Of a stretch of DNA of 64,000 bases, positions 1-9,153 are shown piece after piece. How positions within the stretch are numbered: position 1 is the stretch's first letter; every line of letters starts with the position of its first letter. The notes beneath the pieces were generated by a model, which was given only the letters and a program-made list of their open reading frames with translations, made no database searches and was not told the DNA's origin. Source of the stretch: Nocardia anaemiae NBRC 100462 (GTDB lineage: Bacteria; Actinomycetota; Actinomycetes; Mycobacteriales; Mycobacteriaceae); contig NZ_BDAZ01000004.1 in assembly GCF_001612725.1 (NCBI RefSeq), positions 124,001-188,000 on the forward strand, written 5' to 3'. The translations under genes were made by a program, and so were the position numbers.

Positions 1-1079
1 AGTTTGCCGCCGTCGGCCAGATCGTCGACGAGTTTCAATCCGGCCACCGGTCCGCGAGCCATCGCGACGGCCACGGCATGGTTGAGCGCGATGATCGGAT
101 TGTCGACCAGCGCGAGCAGACGTTCGTAGAGCAGCATGATCTGCGGCCAATCGGTGGCCTGGTAAGTCGGCGCCTCATCGTGCAGTGCCGCGATGGCCGC
201 TTGCAGTTGATACGGACCGGGTACGCCGCGGGGCAGCGCCTCGGTGATCAGCGCGATGCCTTCGGTAACGGCTTCGGTGTGCCAGAGTGCGCGGTTCTGG
301 TCTTGCATCGGAACGAGTTCACCCGCGGGTCCGCTGCGGGCGGGTCGGCGGGCATCGGTGAGCAACATCAGCGCGAGGAGGCCGGTGACTTCGGCATCGT
401 CGGGCAGCAGACGGTGCACCAGCCGGGTCAGGCGAATGGCCTCGGCGCAGAGTTCCACGCGGTGCAGGCTCGGGCCCGAGGTGCTGGCATAGCCCTCGGT
501 GAAGATCAGATACAGCACGTGCAGCACGGCATCCAGGCGCGCGTCGCGGTGCGCGGCGGCGGGTGGGGCGAAGCCGACACCGCTGTCCTTGACCGTCTTT
601 TTGGCGCGGCCGATGCGTTTGGTCATGGTCGCCTCGGACACGAGGAATGCGCGGGCGATTTCGGCGGTGGTCAAGCCGCCGACCGCGCGCAAGGTCAGCG
701 CGACCTGAGCGGTGGGTGCGAGTGACGGGTGGCAGCACAGGAACAGCAGGACGAGCGTGTCATCGGAGTCGGTGGGTTCCCGGTCGGCGGGTGGGGTGAG
801 CCAGTCCTCGGGGAGTGCCCAGCGGGCCACGGTGTCCTCGCGTCTGCGGCGGGCCTGTTCGTTGCGGAGCAGGTCGGTCAGGCGGCGGGAGGCAACGGTG
901 ATCAGCCAGGCACGCGGGTTGTCCGGTATGCCCGTGTTCGGCCATTGGGTCGCGGCGGCGAGCAATGCCTCCTGCACCGCGTCCTCGGCGGTGTCGAAAT
1001 GACCGTAACGCCGTACCACCGCGGCGAGGACCTGCGGCGCACAGCTGCGCAGCAGGTCCTCGACCTCGGTGTCCGACAT
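1..1079 (-). CDS. ECF42-type RNA polymerase sigma factor (DUF6596), 3' end cut off
   Basis: Reading from an ATG at 1079, the frame stays open to the window edge, so about 359 residues are visible and the C-terminus is missing. The start reads MSDTEVEDLLRSC, followed by sigma-2 features (GHFDTAEDAVQEALLAAATQ, then WLITVASRRLTDLLR). A sigma-4 helix-turn-helix follows (LTTAEIARAFLVSEATMTKR), and after it a long C-terminal helical extension beginning near residue 175. Sigma-2, sigma-4 and a long TPR-like extension is the layout of the ECF42 group (known for the family). The start lies 5 nt after the stop of the YCII-related gene, which is the usual ECF42 partner, so the two are probably one transcript. 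It would direct RNA polymerase to its own promoters; no anti-sigma gene is visible here. Confidence 0.85.
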   Translation of the reverse strand, partial: MSDTEVEDLLRSCAPQVLAAVVRRYGHFDTAEDAVQEALLAAATQWPNTGIPDNPRAWLITVASRRLTDLLRNEQARRRREDTVARWALPEDWLTPPADREPTDSDDTLVLLFLCCHPSLAPTAQVALTLRAVGGLTTAEIARAFLVSEATMTKRIGRAKKTVKDSGVGFAPPAAAHRDARLDAVLHVLYLIFTEGYASTSGPSLHRVELCAEAIRLTRLVHRLLPDDAEVTGLLALMLLTDARRPARSGPAGELVPMQDQNRALWHTEAVTEGIALITEALPRGVPGPYQLQAAIAALHDEAPTYQATDWPQIMLLYERLLALVDNPIIALNHAVAVAMARGPVAGLKLVDDLADGGK

Positions 1080-1084
1080 CAGGC

Positions 1085-1498
1085 TCAGCTGAATTCGGGT
1101 GCGGACTCGATGATGGGCCGGACATCGGCATAGGCCGTCTCGGCGATGTGCGGCGGGGCCGGGCATTTGCTCAGTTCGGCCGCGATTTCGGTGGCGCGGT
1201 CGAAGCTCTCGCATTCGACGATCCAGTATCCCGCGAGTACCTCCTGCGTTTCGGCGTAGGGGCCATCGGTCACGAACGGTGCGCCGTTCTTGGTGGTGAT
1301 GCGGCGGGTGTGCACCGGTTCGGCCAGACCGCGAGTTTCGACCAGTTCACCGGATTCCTCCAACTTCTTGTTGAGGTTGCCCATGAACTCGGTCATCGCC
1401 GCGAAATCCGCGGCGGTCCATGCGGGTTTGCCGGTGTCCTTGCCGACCATGCCGTCGTAGTCCTGCTGCGAGCCGTAGCTCAGGATCATGTATTTCAT
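1085..1498 (-). CDS. YCII-related (DGPF) protein
   Basis: A 137-residue protein of the YCII/DGPF family, small ferredoxin-like-fold proteins whose biochemical role is not settled. It begins MKYMILSYGSQQDY. The family signature appears at residues 78-81 as DGPY, not DGPF, followed by AETQEVLAGYWIVE. The ATG at 1498 is preceded by a strong ribosome site (GGAGGAG). It sits directly upstream of the ECF42 sigma gene with a 5-nt gap. In this group DGPF genes are typically co-transcribed with, or targets of, the sigma factor (family knowledge), so a shared stress regulon is inferred. Confidence 0.85.
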   Translation of the reverse strand: MKYMILSYGSQQDYDGMVGKDTGKPAWTAADFAAMTEFMGNLNKKLEESGELVETRGLAEPVHTRRITTKNGAPFVTDGPYAETQEVLAGYWIVECESFDRATEIAAELSKCPAPPHIAETAYADVRPIIESAPEFS

Positions 1499-1863
1499 GA
1501 CAACTCCTCCGCTGTGGCGGCGCCCGGATGGCGCCGCTCGTCAGATACGTCGCAGCCGCTGACCATTCTCGGACATGCCTGCCGAAAAAACTTTCGACCG
1601 CGGCAGGTGGGCGATTGACGCAGACAGCGAGCAACCGATCCGGCGACGTCGCACGGGCACAGCGGTCGACGGTATGTGGATGCGTACAGGCTGCTGACCG
1701 CATTTTCGGGCCGCCCGCCGCAGGCGTCGTGCACCGCAGTATCGAACCGGACAATGTTCTCGTCGTCGGATTGCGGCTGATGGCCCGTCGACGATGTTCC
1801 GCCGCGCTTGTGCGATGGACAGCAGGTCGTGCGGCGGTGGTGGCTGCTCGATGAGGAGACCGG
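1499..1863. other. Intergenic region between divergent genes
   Basis: 365 bp between the YCII-related gene (leftward) and the serine hydrolase gene (rightward). It should hold both promoters. An open frame crosses it on the plus strand, but it has no ribosome site and no recognisable protein content. I see no strong inverted repeat. Confidence 0.5.
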
Positions 1864-3054
1864 ATGCGTGACATGCTGGGGCACATGGTGATCGATGGAG
1901 TTGTTGCGTCCGGGTTCGAGGCGGTACGAGAGGTATTCGCGGCGAATTTCGCCGAACAGGGGGATGTCGGTGCGGCGGTGACGGTATACCGGAATGGGCA
2001 GCCGGTGGTGGATCTGTGGGGTGGGCTGGCCGATCCGGAGGGTGAGCGGCCGTGGGAGCGAGACACGATGCAGCTGGTCTATTCGGCGACGAAGGGTGTC
2101 ACCGCGACCGTCGCGCATTTGCTTGCCCAGCGCGGTGAGCTCGACCTGGACGCGCCGGTCGCGCGATACTGGCCGGAGTTCGCGGCGGCAGGTAAGGGCG
2201 ATATCCCGGTGCGCTGGTTGTTGACCCATCAGGCGGGGCTGGCGGCACTGGACAAGCCGGTGCCGCTGGCGGATGCGCTGGCCTGGGACCCGATGGTGCA
2301 AGCGCTCGCCGCGCAGGCGCCGAACTGGCCGCCCGGCACCGCGCACGGATACCACGGACGTACGTTCGCCTGGCTCGTCGGTGAGGTTATCCGGCGGGCG
2401 ACGGGCCGCACGGTCGGGCGGATTCTGGCCGAGGATATCGCCGGGCCATTCGGTATCGACTTTTTCATCGGCTTGCCCGAGTCCGAACGGCATCGCGTCA
2501 GCCGACTCGTATTCGCGCCCAAGGTCGATCTGGCGACGGTCCCGGACGAGTTCATCCCGGCGGAATTCCGGCCGATGGTTGTCGCGATGCGGGATCCGCA
2601 GGCACTGGTCAACCGCGCCTTCGAGGTCACCGATCCGGCCGATATCGATTTCAACGATCCCGCTGTGCACGCCGTCGAGATCCCGTCAAGCAATGGCATC
2701 GGCACCGCGCGCGGCCTCGCCCGGCTGTATGCGGCGACCATCGGCGAGGTCGACGGCGCCCGCCTGCTGACCCCCGAAACCCGCGCCGCCGCGACACGCG
2801 AACAAACCGCGGGCGTCGACCGCGTCATAATGCTGCCCAATCGGTACGCGACCGGATACATGCTTCCCACCGAAGGTTTCCCACTCGGCGGCCCGAACGC
2901 ATTCGGCCATGCGGGCCGCGGCGGCTCCCTCGCCTTCGCCGATCCGGATACCGGCATCGCCTTCGCCTACGTCACCAACTACATCATCGAAGGCGCACCG
3001 GACCTGCGTGCCCGCAATCTCGTCGACGCGGTGACCAAGGCCGTAGCGGTCTAA
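1864..3054 (+). CDS. Serine hydrolase, beta-lactamase class C / EstB family
   Basis: A 396-residue protein of the class C beta-lactamase / penicillin-binding-protein-like esterase family. The catalytic motifs are in order: SATK at residues 74-77 (nucleophile Ser and general-base Lys), Tyr163 in HGYHGRT, and HAG at 349-351 in place of the KTG triad. HxG is typical of the esterase branch, so ester or lactone hydrolysis is more likely than antibiotic resistance (inference). No signal peptide is visible, which also favours a cytoplasmic esterase. GAGGAG lies about 8 nt before the ATG at 1864; a second in-frame ATG at 1885 is possible. Confidence 0.85.
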   Translation: MRDMLGHMVIDGVVASGFEAVREVFAANFAEQGDVGAAVTVYRNGQPVVDLWGGLADPEGERPWERDTMQLVYSATKGVTATVAHLLAQRGELDLDAPVARYWPEFAAAGKGDIPVRWLLTHQAGLAALDKPVPLADALAWDPMVQALAAQAPNWPPGTAHGYHGRTFAWLVGEVIRRATGRTVGRILAEDIAGPFGIDFFIGLPESERHRVSRLVFAPKVDLATVPDEFIPAEFRPMVVAMRDPQALVNRAFEVTDPADIDFNDPAVHAVEIPSSNGIGTARGLARLYAATIGEVDGARLLTPETRAAATREQTAGVDRVIMLPNRYATGYMLPTEGFPLGGPNAFGHAGRGGSLAFADPDTGIAFAYVTNYIIEGAPDLRARNLVDAVTKAVAV

Positions 3055-3058
3055 AGGT

Positions 3059-6000
3059 TCAGCGCAGGGTGCGGATCCACCGCCGGGTGTCGGCCGGGTC
3101 GATGACATCGTCGAGTTCCAGGACGGTAGCGGCGGTCAGTGCCTTGCCGTTGGCGTAGGCGAGTTGGACGAGGTTGTCGAAGGCTTCCTGGCGTTTATGG
3201 GGATCTTCGATGGCCGCGAGTTCCTTGGCGAAGCCGAGGCGGACCGCACCCTCCAGACCCATACCGCCGATTTCGCCCGTGGGCCAGGCGATGACGAAAC
3301 GTGGGGCCCGGAAGGAGCCTGCCGCCATGGCTTGCGCGCCGAGGCCGTAGCCCTTGCGGATGATGACGGTGCCGAGTGGGACGGTGAGCGCGGCGGAGTC
3401 GATGAACAGCTTGCTGAATTTGGTGACGGTCGCTTGTTTCTCCGCCTCCGGGCCGACCATGAAACCCGGTGTGTCGCATAGGGATACGATCGGCAGGCCG
3501 TGAGCATTGCAGAGTTGCAGGAATGCACTCAGCTTATCGGCGGCGGGTGCATCGATCGCACCGCCGAGGTGGTGACAGTCGTTGGCGATGAGGCCGAAGG
3601 GGCGGCCTTCCACCCGAATGAGCGCCGTGACCACACCGACGCCCCAATCGCGGCGCAGTTCCAGAACCGAGTCGACATCGGCGACCGCCGCGATGACCTC
3701 GCGGATATCGAAGGCGCGCAGCCGATTCTCCGGCACCACGTGGCGGGCGAGGCGTGGATCCGGTGCGGTCCAATCCTGCAGTGGCCCTTGGAAATAGGAG
3801 AGATAGCGGCGGGCGGCGGCGACCGCCTCGGCCTCGTCGGCGCAGACGATGTGTACGACACCGTTGCGGCGCTGGACGTCGATGGGGCCGATGTCCTCGG
3901 GTGCGTAGACACCGAGTCCGCCGCCCTCGATCATTGCCGGTCCACCCATGCCGATATTGGCGTCCGGAGTCGCGATGACCACATCGCACATGCCGAGCAG
4001 TGCCGCGTTGCCCGCGAAGCATCGTCCGGAGACGATGCCCACCAACGGAACTCGACCCGAGAGTGCGCCCATCGCGCGAAATGTCGTCACATCCAGGCCG
4101 GAGATGCCCGAGTAGTCGGTATCCCCTGGTCGCCCGCCGCCGCCCTCGGTGAAGAAGACCACGGGAAGGCGCTGTTCGTGTGCGAGTTCCAGCATGCGAT
4201 CGGTTTTGGCGTGATTGCGCATGCCCTGGGTACCGGCCAGCACGGTGTAGTCGTAGGACATGACCAGTGCGCGTGCGGCTTCCGCGCCGAATCGGTCGGC
4301 GTTGATGGTGGCGATACCGCCGATCAGGCCGTCCGCCGGTGTGTTGGCGATCAGATCCTCGGGGCTGCGCCGCAGGCGCTGTGCGGCGACGGCGAGCGCG
4401 CCGTATTCGAGGAAGCTGTCCTCGTCCACGAGGTCGGCGATGTTCTCCCGGGCCGTACGGCGGCCCAGATTGTGTCTTTTCGCGACGGCGGCCGGGCGGC
4501 CCGCATCGAGTCCGATCCGATGGCGCTCCCGCACCTCCGCCAGATCGGCACGCGCGGCATCCAGGTCGATCGCCTCGATATCGGCGGCCGGACCGTCGTG
4601 GTCGGCTGGAATCCAGGCGATCAGCAACGCATGCGGGTCGACCGTCGCGCCCGGTGCCACCAGATGGCGCGAAACACGCAGCGACTGCTCGGCCCGCAGC
4701 ACGTGCTGCATCTTCATTGCCTCGAGCACAACGACTTCCGCACCGGTCGGAACAATGCTGCCGGGCTCGGCCAAGCTCACGACGGTGCCGCCCATCGGCG
4801 ACCGCATGGCCTGCTCATCGGCTTCGAGCGCTACCTCGGGATCGCCACTCGCCGTCGGATCCACTACCGCCGGGTTCCGATGCTCGGCGCGCGAATGCGG
4901 CGAATTTCCTGCTGTCGAGCCACCCATTTGGGCCACTGTGGGTGCGTAATCACCTGCCCGACTGTGCAATTCGCCGATGTTCTCCTCGAACCAGGAAGTC
5001 GTCCTTACCCCATCGGCGAGTTGATTCAGCACCGCGCGCAACAGACTCGCGTTGGTATCGACACCCGCGATCACCGTTTCGGCCAGCGCGTCCGAACACC
5101 GCCGTATCGCAGCCGAATACGTCGGTGCCTGCGCAATAATCTTCGCCAACAACGAATCGAACTGCGCCCCTTGACGCATACCCGTGAACGCCGCGGTATC
5201 CACCCGAACTCCCACGCCGGTCGGCGCGGCGAATTCCGTCAACACACCGGTACTCGGCAAAACCTGCCCACCCGCGGTCACCATCTCGGCATTGATTCGC
5301 GCCTGCACTGCGAACCCCCGAACGCTCGAAAGCGGATCTCCGACAAAGCCATTCGCCTCAGCGTCATCGGCTCCGGCCGGACCAACGCGATCGGTGCGCA
5401 TCCTGAGCGACACAAGGTCGCCGAGAGCGAGTTCATGCAGCGTAGCGCCGCTGGCGAGGTCGAGTTGGACTGCCACCAGGTCCACGCCGGTCACCGCCTC
5501 GGTGACAGTGTGTTCGACCTGGAGCCGCGGGTTGACCTCGAGGAACCAGGCGTCGCTGGCGGTGACCAGGAATTCGACGGTGATTACACCGCGGCAGGAG
5601 ACCGATTCAGCTATACCGATGGCATCGCGGTGGAGGCGTTCTCGAAGGGCGGCAGGGAGATTGGGGGCCGGGGCGACTTCGACGAGTTTCTGGTGGCGGC
5701 GTTGGATGCTGCAGTCGCGGTCGCCGAGGGTGACGGCGCGGTATCCATCCGCGATTACTTGAACCTCGATGTGGCGGGCATCGGCGGCCAGCGCTTCGGC
5801 GTAGATGGTGTCGTCGCCGAAACTGGTGCGGGCTTCGGCTCGACAGCGGTCGAGTGAATCGGCGAGTGCGTCGGCTGTGTGGACCGCACGCATACCTCGT
5901 CCGCCGCCGCCTGCCGCCGCCTTGAGCATCACACCGCTCGGGTGGTCGGCGAAGAACGCGGAAATTTCTGCCAGGTCAGCGCCGACGGAAGTTGCGGGCA

Positions 6001-6385
6001 GCACCGGGACTCCCGCCTGTCGTGCGGCCTCGCGTGCCGACAGTTTGTTGCCGAAGATGCGCAGCACCTCGGGCGACGGCCCAACGAATATCAGACCGGC
6101 CGCCGCGCACGCTGCCGCGAAGTCGGCACTCTCACTGAGGAATCCGTAACCGGGATGCACCAGCGCATCGGCTCCTGCGCTCTTTGCCGCGGCGACAACG
6201 GCGGCGATGTCGAGGTAAGCGGCGGCACCGATGCCCGGCAGTCGGATCGCGTCATCGGCCAGACGCACCGGCAGTGTCGCCGCCTCTTCGCCGGTATACA
6301 GCGCGAGGGTCGAGTAATTCCGCTCGCGGGCTGTCCGGATCACCCGGACCGCCACCTCACCCCTGTTCGCCACCACCACATGCAT
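3059..6385 (-). CDS. Fused biotin-dependent acyl-CoA carboxylase (BC-BCCP-CT)
   Basis: A single polypeptide of about 1108 residues carrying all three activities of an acetyl/propionyl-type CoA carboxylase. Biotin carboxylase (about 1-465) has the ATP-grasp loop GGGGRGM and the catalytic EVNPRLQVEHTVTE segment. The biotin carrier domain (about 525-595) has EAMKMQH with the biotinylated Lys near 558. The carboxyltransferase half (about 610-1108) ends KALTAATVLELDDVIDP. Most bacteria split these into two or three proteins. The start is set at the ATG giving MHVVVANRGEVAVRV, which matches family N-termini; two upstream ATGs fall inside the palindrome at 6400-6421. The divergent TetR gene and shared operator suggest ligand-controlled expression. 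The acyl-CoA substrate cannot be told from sequence. Confidence 0.9.
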   Translation of the reverse strand: MHVVVANRGEVAVRVIRTARERNYSTLALYTGEEAATLPVRLADDAIRLPGIGAAAYLDIAAVVAAAKSAGADALVHPGYGFLSESADFAAACAAAGLIFVGPSPEVLRIFGNKLSAREAARQAGVPVLPATSVGADLAEISAFFADHPSGVMLKAAAGGGGRGMRAVHTADALADSLDRCRAEARTSFGDDTIYAEALAADARHIEVQVIADGYRAVTLGDRDCSIQRRHQKLVEVAPAPNLPAALRERLHRDAIGIAESVSCRGVITVEFLVTASDAWFLEVNPRLQVEHTVTEAVTGVDLVAVQLDLASGATLHELALGDLVSLRMRTDRVGPAGADDAEANGFVGDPLSSVRGFAVQARINAEMVTAGGQVLPSTGVLTEFAAPTGVGVRVDTAAFTGMRQGAQFDSLLAKIIAQAPTYSAAIRRCSDALAETVIAGVDTNASLLRAVLNQLADGVRTTSWFEENIGELHSRAGDYAPTVAQMGGSTAGNSPHSRAEHRNPAVVDPTASGDPEVALEADEQAMRSPMGGTVVSLAEPGSIVPTGAEVVVLEAMKMQHVLRAEQSLRVSRHLVAPGATVDPHALLIAWIPADHDGPAADIEAIDLDAARADLAEVRERHRIGLDAGRPAAVAKRHNLGRRTARENIADLVDEDSFLEYGALAVAAQRLRRSPEDLIANTPADGLIGGIATINADRFGAEAARALVMSYDYTVLAGTQGMRNHAKTDRMLELAHEQRLPVVFFTEGGGGRPGDTDYSGISGLDVTTFRAMGALSGRVPLVGIVSGRCFAGNAALLGMCDVVIATPDANIGMGGPAMIEGGGLGVYAPEDIGPIDVQRRNGVVHIVCADEAEAVAAARRYLSYFQGPLQDWTAPDPRLARHVVPENRLRAFDIREVIAAVADVDSVLELRRDWGVGVVTALIRVEGRPFGLIANDCHHLGGAIDAPAADKLSAFLQLCNAHGLPIVSLCDTPGFMVGPEAEKQATVTKFSKLFIDSAALTVPLGTVIIRKGYGLGAQAMAAGSFRAPRFVIAWPTGEIGGMGLEGAVRLGFAKELAAIEDPHKRQEAFDNLVQLAYANGKALTAATVLELDDVIDPADTRRWIRTLR

Positions 6386-6399
6386 GGCGCCAGTCTGCT

Positions 6400-6421
6400 T
6401 TGACATTGACGTCAATGTCAA
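6400..6421. promoter_or_regulatory. Perfect 22-bp palindromic operator
   Basis: A self-complementary 22-bp sequence made of TTGACATTGAC followed by its exact reverse complement, with no spacer. It lies between the divergent carboxylase gene and the TetR gene, 14 bp from the carboxylase start and 13 bp from the TetR start. It is most likely the site bound by the adjacent TetR regulator, controlling both promoters. Confidence 0.8.
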
Positions 6422-6434
6422 CGACGATGGATCA

Positions 6435-7046
6435 ATGACACAGGCAGGCTGGTCGGTCCGTGCGGCGCGGGAACGATCACATACCGACCGTCATCGCGCG
6501 CTGCTCGATGCCGCCGCCCGCGTCTTCGCCGAGCACGGCTACGACAAGACGACCGTCGCCGATATCACCGCCGCCGCAGGCGTTTCCCGCGCCACGATGT
6601 ATGTCTACTTCGCCTCCAAGGACGAAATCTTCCTCGCCCTCGCCGCCCAGGTCCGCGACGATTTTCTGGCCGCCCAGGAACCCGATATCGATACCGACGA
6701 TCCTCGAGCGATGCTCGCCGCCACCATCGATGCCTTCGCCGCCGCGGTCCGCACCGCCGGACCGATGCTGCGCCTCATCGATGAACGCGGCGCCGTCGAC
6801 GACCGAGTCGCCGTGCTCGCCGAGGAAATCGCCGAACGTCCCATCCGCCGCTTCACCCGCTACCTCGAACGCCTCCACACCGCGGGCCGCATCTCCCCGA
6901 TCGTTCCGCCACGAGTCATCGCCGAAACCATCGGCTATGCCTTGACCCGCGGCGCCCTCACCCGCGCGGACGCCACCCCACGCGCCCGCGCCACCTACCT
7001 TGCCCACATGCAGACGGTCGCCGAAACCCTCTTGTCCCCAACTTGA
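6435..7046 (+). CDS. TetR/AcrR family regulator of the carboxylase
   Basis: A 203-residue one-component repressor. The N-terminal DNA-binding domain reads RALLDAAARVFAEHGYDKTT, then VADITAAAGVSRATMYVYF, the canonical TetR helix-turn-helix with its YxYF end. The C-terminal part is the variable ligand-binding region and predicts no ligand by itself. The chosen start is the ATG at 6435 (MTQAGWSVRAAR); an upstream in-frame ATG at 6384 would place the operator inside the coding region. It is divergent from the acyl-CoA carboxylase with the 22-bp palindrome between them. An acyl-CoA or fatty-acid-derived effector is a reasonable inference. Confidence 0.88.
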   Translation: MTQAGWSVRAARERSHTDRHRALLDAAARVFAEHGYDKTTVADITAAAGVSRATMYVYFASKDEIFLALAAQVRDDFLAAQEPDIDTDDPRAMLAATIDAFAAAVRTAGPMLRLIDERGAVDDRVAVLAEEIAERPIRRFTRYLERLHTAGRISPIVPPRVIAETIGYALTRGALTRADATPRARATYLAHMQTVAETLLSPT

Positions 7047-7268
7047 TTCGCATCCGCCGCTAGTCGGATACAAACCTCTCGAGGCGATGCCACGCGGCAC
7101 ATATGCGCCCTGTTCCCCGCAACCTCATCGCGGCTGACCTCGTTCACAGGCCACCGCGGCGCCGGATACGACTCCGCCGCGATCGATCCATCCACTACCA
7201 GCCGAATCCGCGGCCCGCATCAACGTGACCCCACGCGGAAACCGCGTGAGTGGGATGCCGAGCCCTCC

Positions 7269-8786
7269 CTAGGCAATTCGCTTGCGGGCCTGGCCTCTCG
7301 GCTTGCGGCCAGATCGGATGGCACCCGCAGCACCGTCGAAGGTGAGTACCCCGTCCTCCAACGGCGCCTTGCGTAGTAGCGCGCGGTCGCGGAAGTAGTT
7401 GTTGATGACCTGCCAGGGGCCGCGGGCGCCCTGGCGAGGCATGACGCCGTCGCCGCGCTGGATGTAGCCGGAGGTCAGCGCACCGCCCATCAATGATTGA
7501 TCGGAGCGGTCGGCGTCTTCGGCGATCGCGACGACCTTGGTGTAGCCGTGCGCCTTCATGTGATTGAGGACGCGGCAGAAGTATTCGGCGGCCAGATCTG
7601 CCTTCAGCGTCCACGAGGCGTTCGTGTAGCCGAGGACAAGCATCGCGTTGGGGATGCCGTCGAGCAGGGTGCCTTTGTAGACCACGTGCTCGCGGGTCGA
7701 CACCGGCTCGCCATCCACCTCTAGTGTCGCGCCGCCGAGGATCTGCACGGTGAGACCGGTCGCGCTGATGACGATATCGGCGGGCAGTTCCTCCCCGGAC
7801 ACCAGCCGAATGCCGGTTTCGGTGAAGCGGTCGATGTGATCGGTGACGATCGATGCCTTACCGCTGCGCAGCACCTTGAACAGATCGCCGTTCGGGACGA
7901 CGCACAGTCGCTGGTCCCACGGGTTGTACGACGGCGTGAAGTGCCGCATATCGATCTGCTTGCCGAGTTGCATCCGCACCGCGGCCAGCAGGAGCTTCTT
8001 CGACAACTCGGGGTTGGTGCGCGAGAGCTGGAAGCTGGCCCGCTGCAACGCGATATTGCGCGCCCGGCCCGCCCGATAGGCGAGCTTCTCCGGCACTCGC
8101 GCGTACTTCATACCGACCGCGACCGGGTCGTCGGCGGGTAGTGCGGCGATGTAGGTGGGCGAGCGCTGCAGCATGGTGATGTGCGCGGTGTCGTCGGCCA
8201 TCGCCGGGATCAGCGTGATCGCGGTCGCGCCGCTGCCGATCACTACGACGCGCTTGCCGCGGTAATCGAGTCCCTCGGGCCAGTGCTGCGGGTGCACGAT
8301 CTGCCCACCGAAGTCGGCCTCGCCCGGAAACTGCGGACGGTATCCGTTGTCGTAGTCGTAGTAGCCGGTGCAGCCGACGAGGAAGTTGCTGGTGTAGATC
8401 TCGGTCTCGCCGGTCTGCTCGTCGAGCGCCTCGACGGTCCACCGTTCGGTCTCGCTCGACCAGCTGGCCTTGGTCATCTTGCGTCCGAACCGAATGTGCT
8501 CGGTGACGCCATATTCCGCCGCGGTGTCCTCGATGTATTGGCGAATGTGCGGCCCGTCGGCGAGCACCTTGGTGCCGATCCAGGGACGGAAGCCGAAGCC
8601 GAAGGTCAACATGTCGGAGTCGGAACGGATGCCCGGGTACCGGAACAGATCCCAGGTTCCGCCGATGGCGGTACGGCGTTCCAGGATCGTATAGCTGCGT
8701 CCGGTTTGCTCGCGGGTGAGATGGCACGCCATCCCGATGCCGGACAGGCCCGCGCCGATGATCAGTACGTCGACATGCCGCGTCAT
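7269..8786 (-). CDS. EthA-like FAD-dependent Baeyer-Villiger monooxygenase
   Basis: A 505-residue flavoprotein monooxygenase closely resembling mycobacterial EthA, which inserts oxygen into ketones and sulfoxidises thioamide prodrugs (family knowledge). Seen: the FAD Rossmann motif GAGLSG at residues 11-16, the conserved GGTWDLFRYPGIRSDSDM, the BVMO fingerprint FGGQIVHPQHWP, and the NADPH-binding GSGATA. The conserved NPWDQRLC and YTNASWTLKAD blocks match EthA as I recall it. The ATG start lacks a strong ribosome site. EthA genes are usually divergent from an EthR regulator, but here the upstream neighbour is an amino acid permease. An imperfect inverted repeat lies 60 bp upstream. Confidence 0.9.
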   Translation of the reverse strand: MTRHVDVLIIGAGLSGIGMACHLTREQTGRSYTILERRTAIGGTWDLFRYPGIRSDSDMLTFGFGFRPWIGTKVLADGPHIRQYIEDTAAEYGVTEHIRFGRKMTKASWSSETERWTVEALDEQTGETEIYTSNFLVGCTGYYDYDNGYRPQFPGEADFGGQIVHPQHWPEGLDYRGKRVVVIGSGATAITLIPAMADDTAHITMLQRSPTYIAALPADDPVAVGMKYARVPEKLAYRAGRARNIALQRASFQLSRTNPELSKKLLLAAVRMQLGKQIDMRHFTPSYNPWDQRLCVVPNGDLFKVLRSGKASIVTDHIDRFTETGIRLVSGEELPADIVISATGLTVQILGGATLEVDGEPVSTREHVVYKGTLLDGIPNAMLVLGYTNASWTLKADLAAEYFCRVLNHMKAHGYTKVVAIAEDADRSDQSLMGGALTSGYIQRGDGVMPRQGARGPWQVINNYFRDRALLRKAPLEDGVLTFDGAAGAIRSGRKPRGQARKRIA

Positions 8787-9153
8787 TGAGGTAATCCGTT
8801 TCGTCTGCTCTCACCCAGGCATCCTCGCCCGACCGTTCCTCAACATTACCTGTTATCTCAAGTAACGTCTAGTCGTACGCTTTCGAGAAGGCGTTGACGG
8901 CGGGGCTCTCTCGACGTTTGTCGCCTCCGTTACATGGTGATCAACTGCCCGAGCTTGGCTTGCTTGGTGGTTGCGGTGGGTGGCGGATTGCGTGGGGTGC
9001 GGGGGCGCGCATGGTGCGTGACTGCATCGTGTGCATTCGCGCAGATGAATTGCTTGGTGGTCGCCCCGGCGTGAACCGCGTCAGCTCGGCCGACCACAAT
9101 GGGTAGCCGACTCCGGCGGTCGGCCGGAGTCGGAGCACGCAGTGAGGGAGTTC
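8787..9153. other. Intergenic region between monooxygenase and permease genes
   Basis: 367 bp separating the leftward EthA-like gene from the rightward permease. It holds the imperfect inverted repeat at 8846-8865 and presumably both promoters. A 70-codon open frame on the plus strand has no ribosome site and no protein-like composition, so I do not call it. Confidence 0.5.
8846..8865. promoter_or_regulatory. Candidate operator of the EthA-like gene
   Basis: A 20-bp imperfect inverted repeat, TTACCTG and CAAGTAA around TTATCT, with one mismatch between the 7-bp arms. It is about 60 bp upstream of the monooxygenase start and sits in locally AT-rich sequence, as expected for a promoter or operator. 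Confidence 0.4.

Noticed and set aside
1495-2670. A 391-codon minus-strand frame
   Set aside because: It is opposite the serine hydrolase gene and overlaps the YCII promoter; no domain is recognisable.
3500-5857. A 785-codon open frame on the plus strand
   Set aside because: It lies entirely opposite the carboxylase gene, whose domains and motifs are clear. High GC opens long antisense frames, and this one has no recognisable protein content.
8894-9106. A 70-codon frame before the permease
   Set aside because: No ribosome site, composition not protein-like, and it fills a divergent promoter region.
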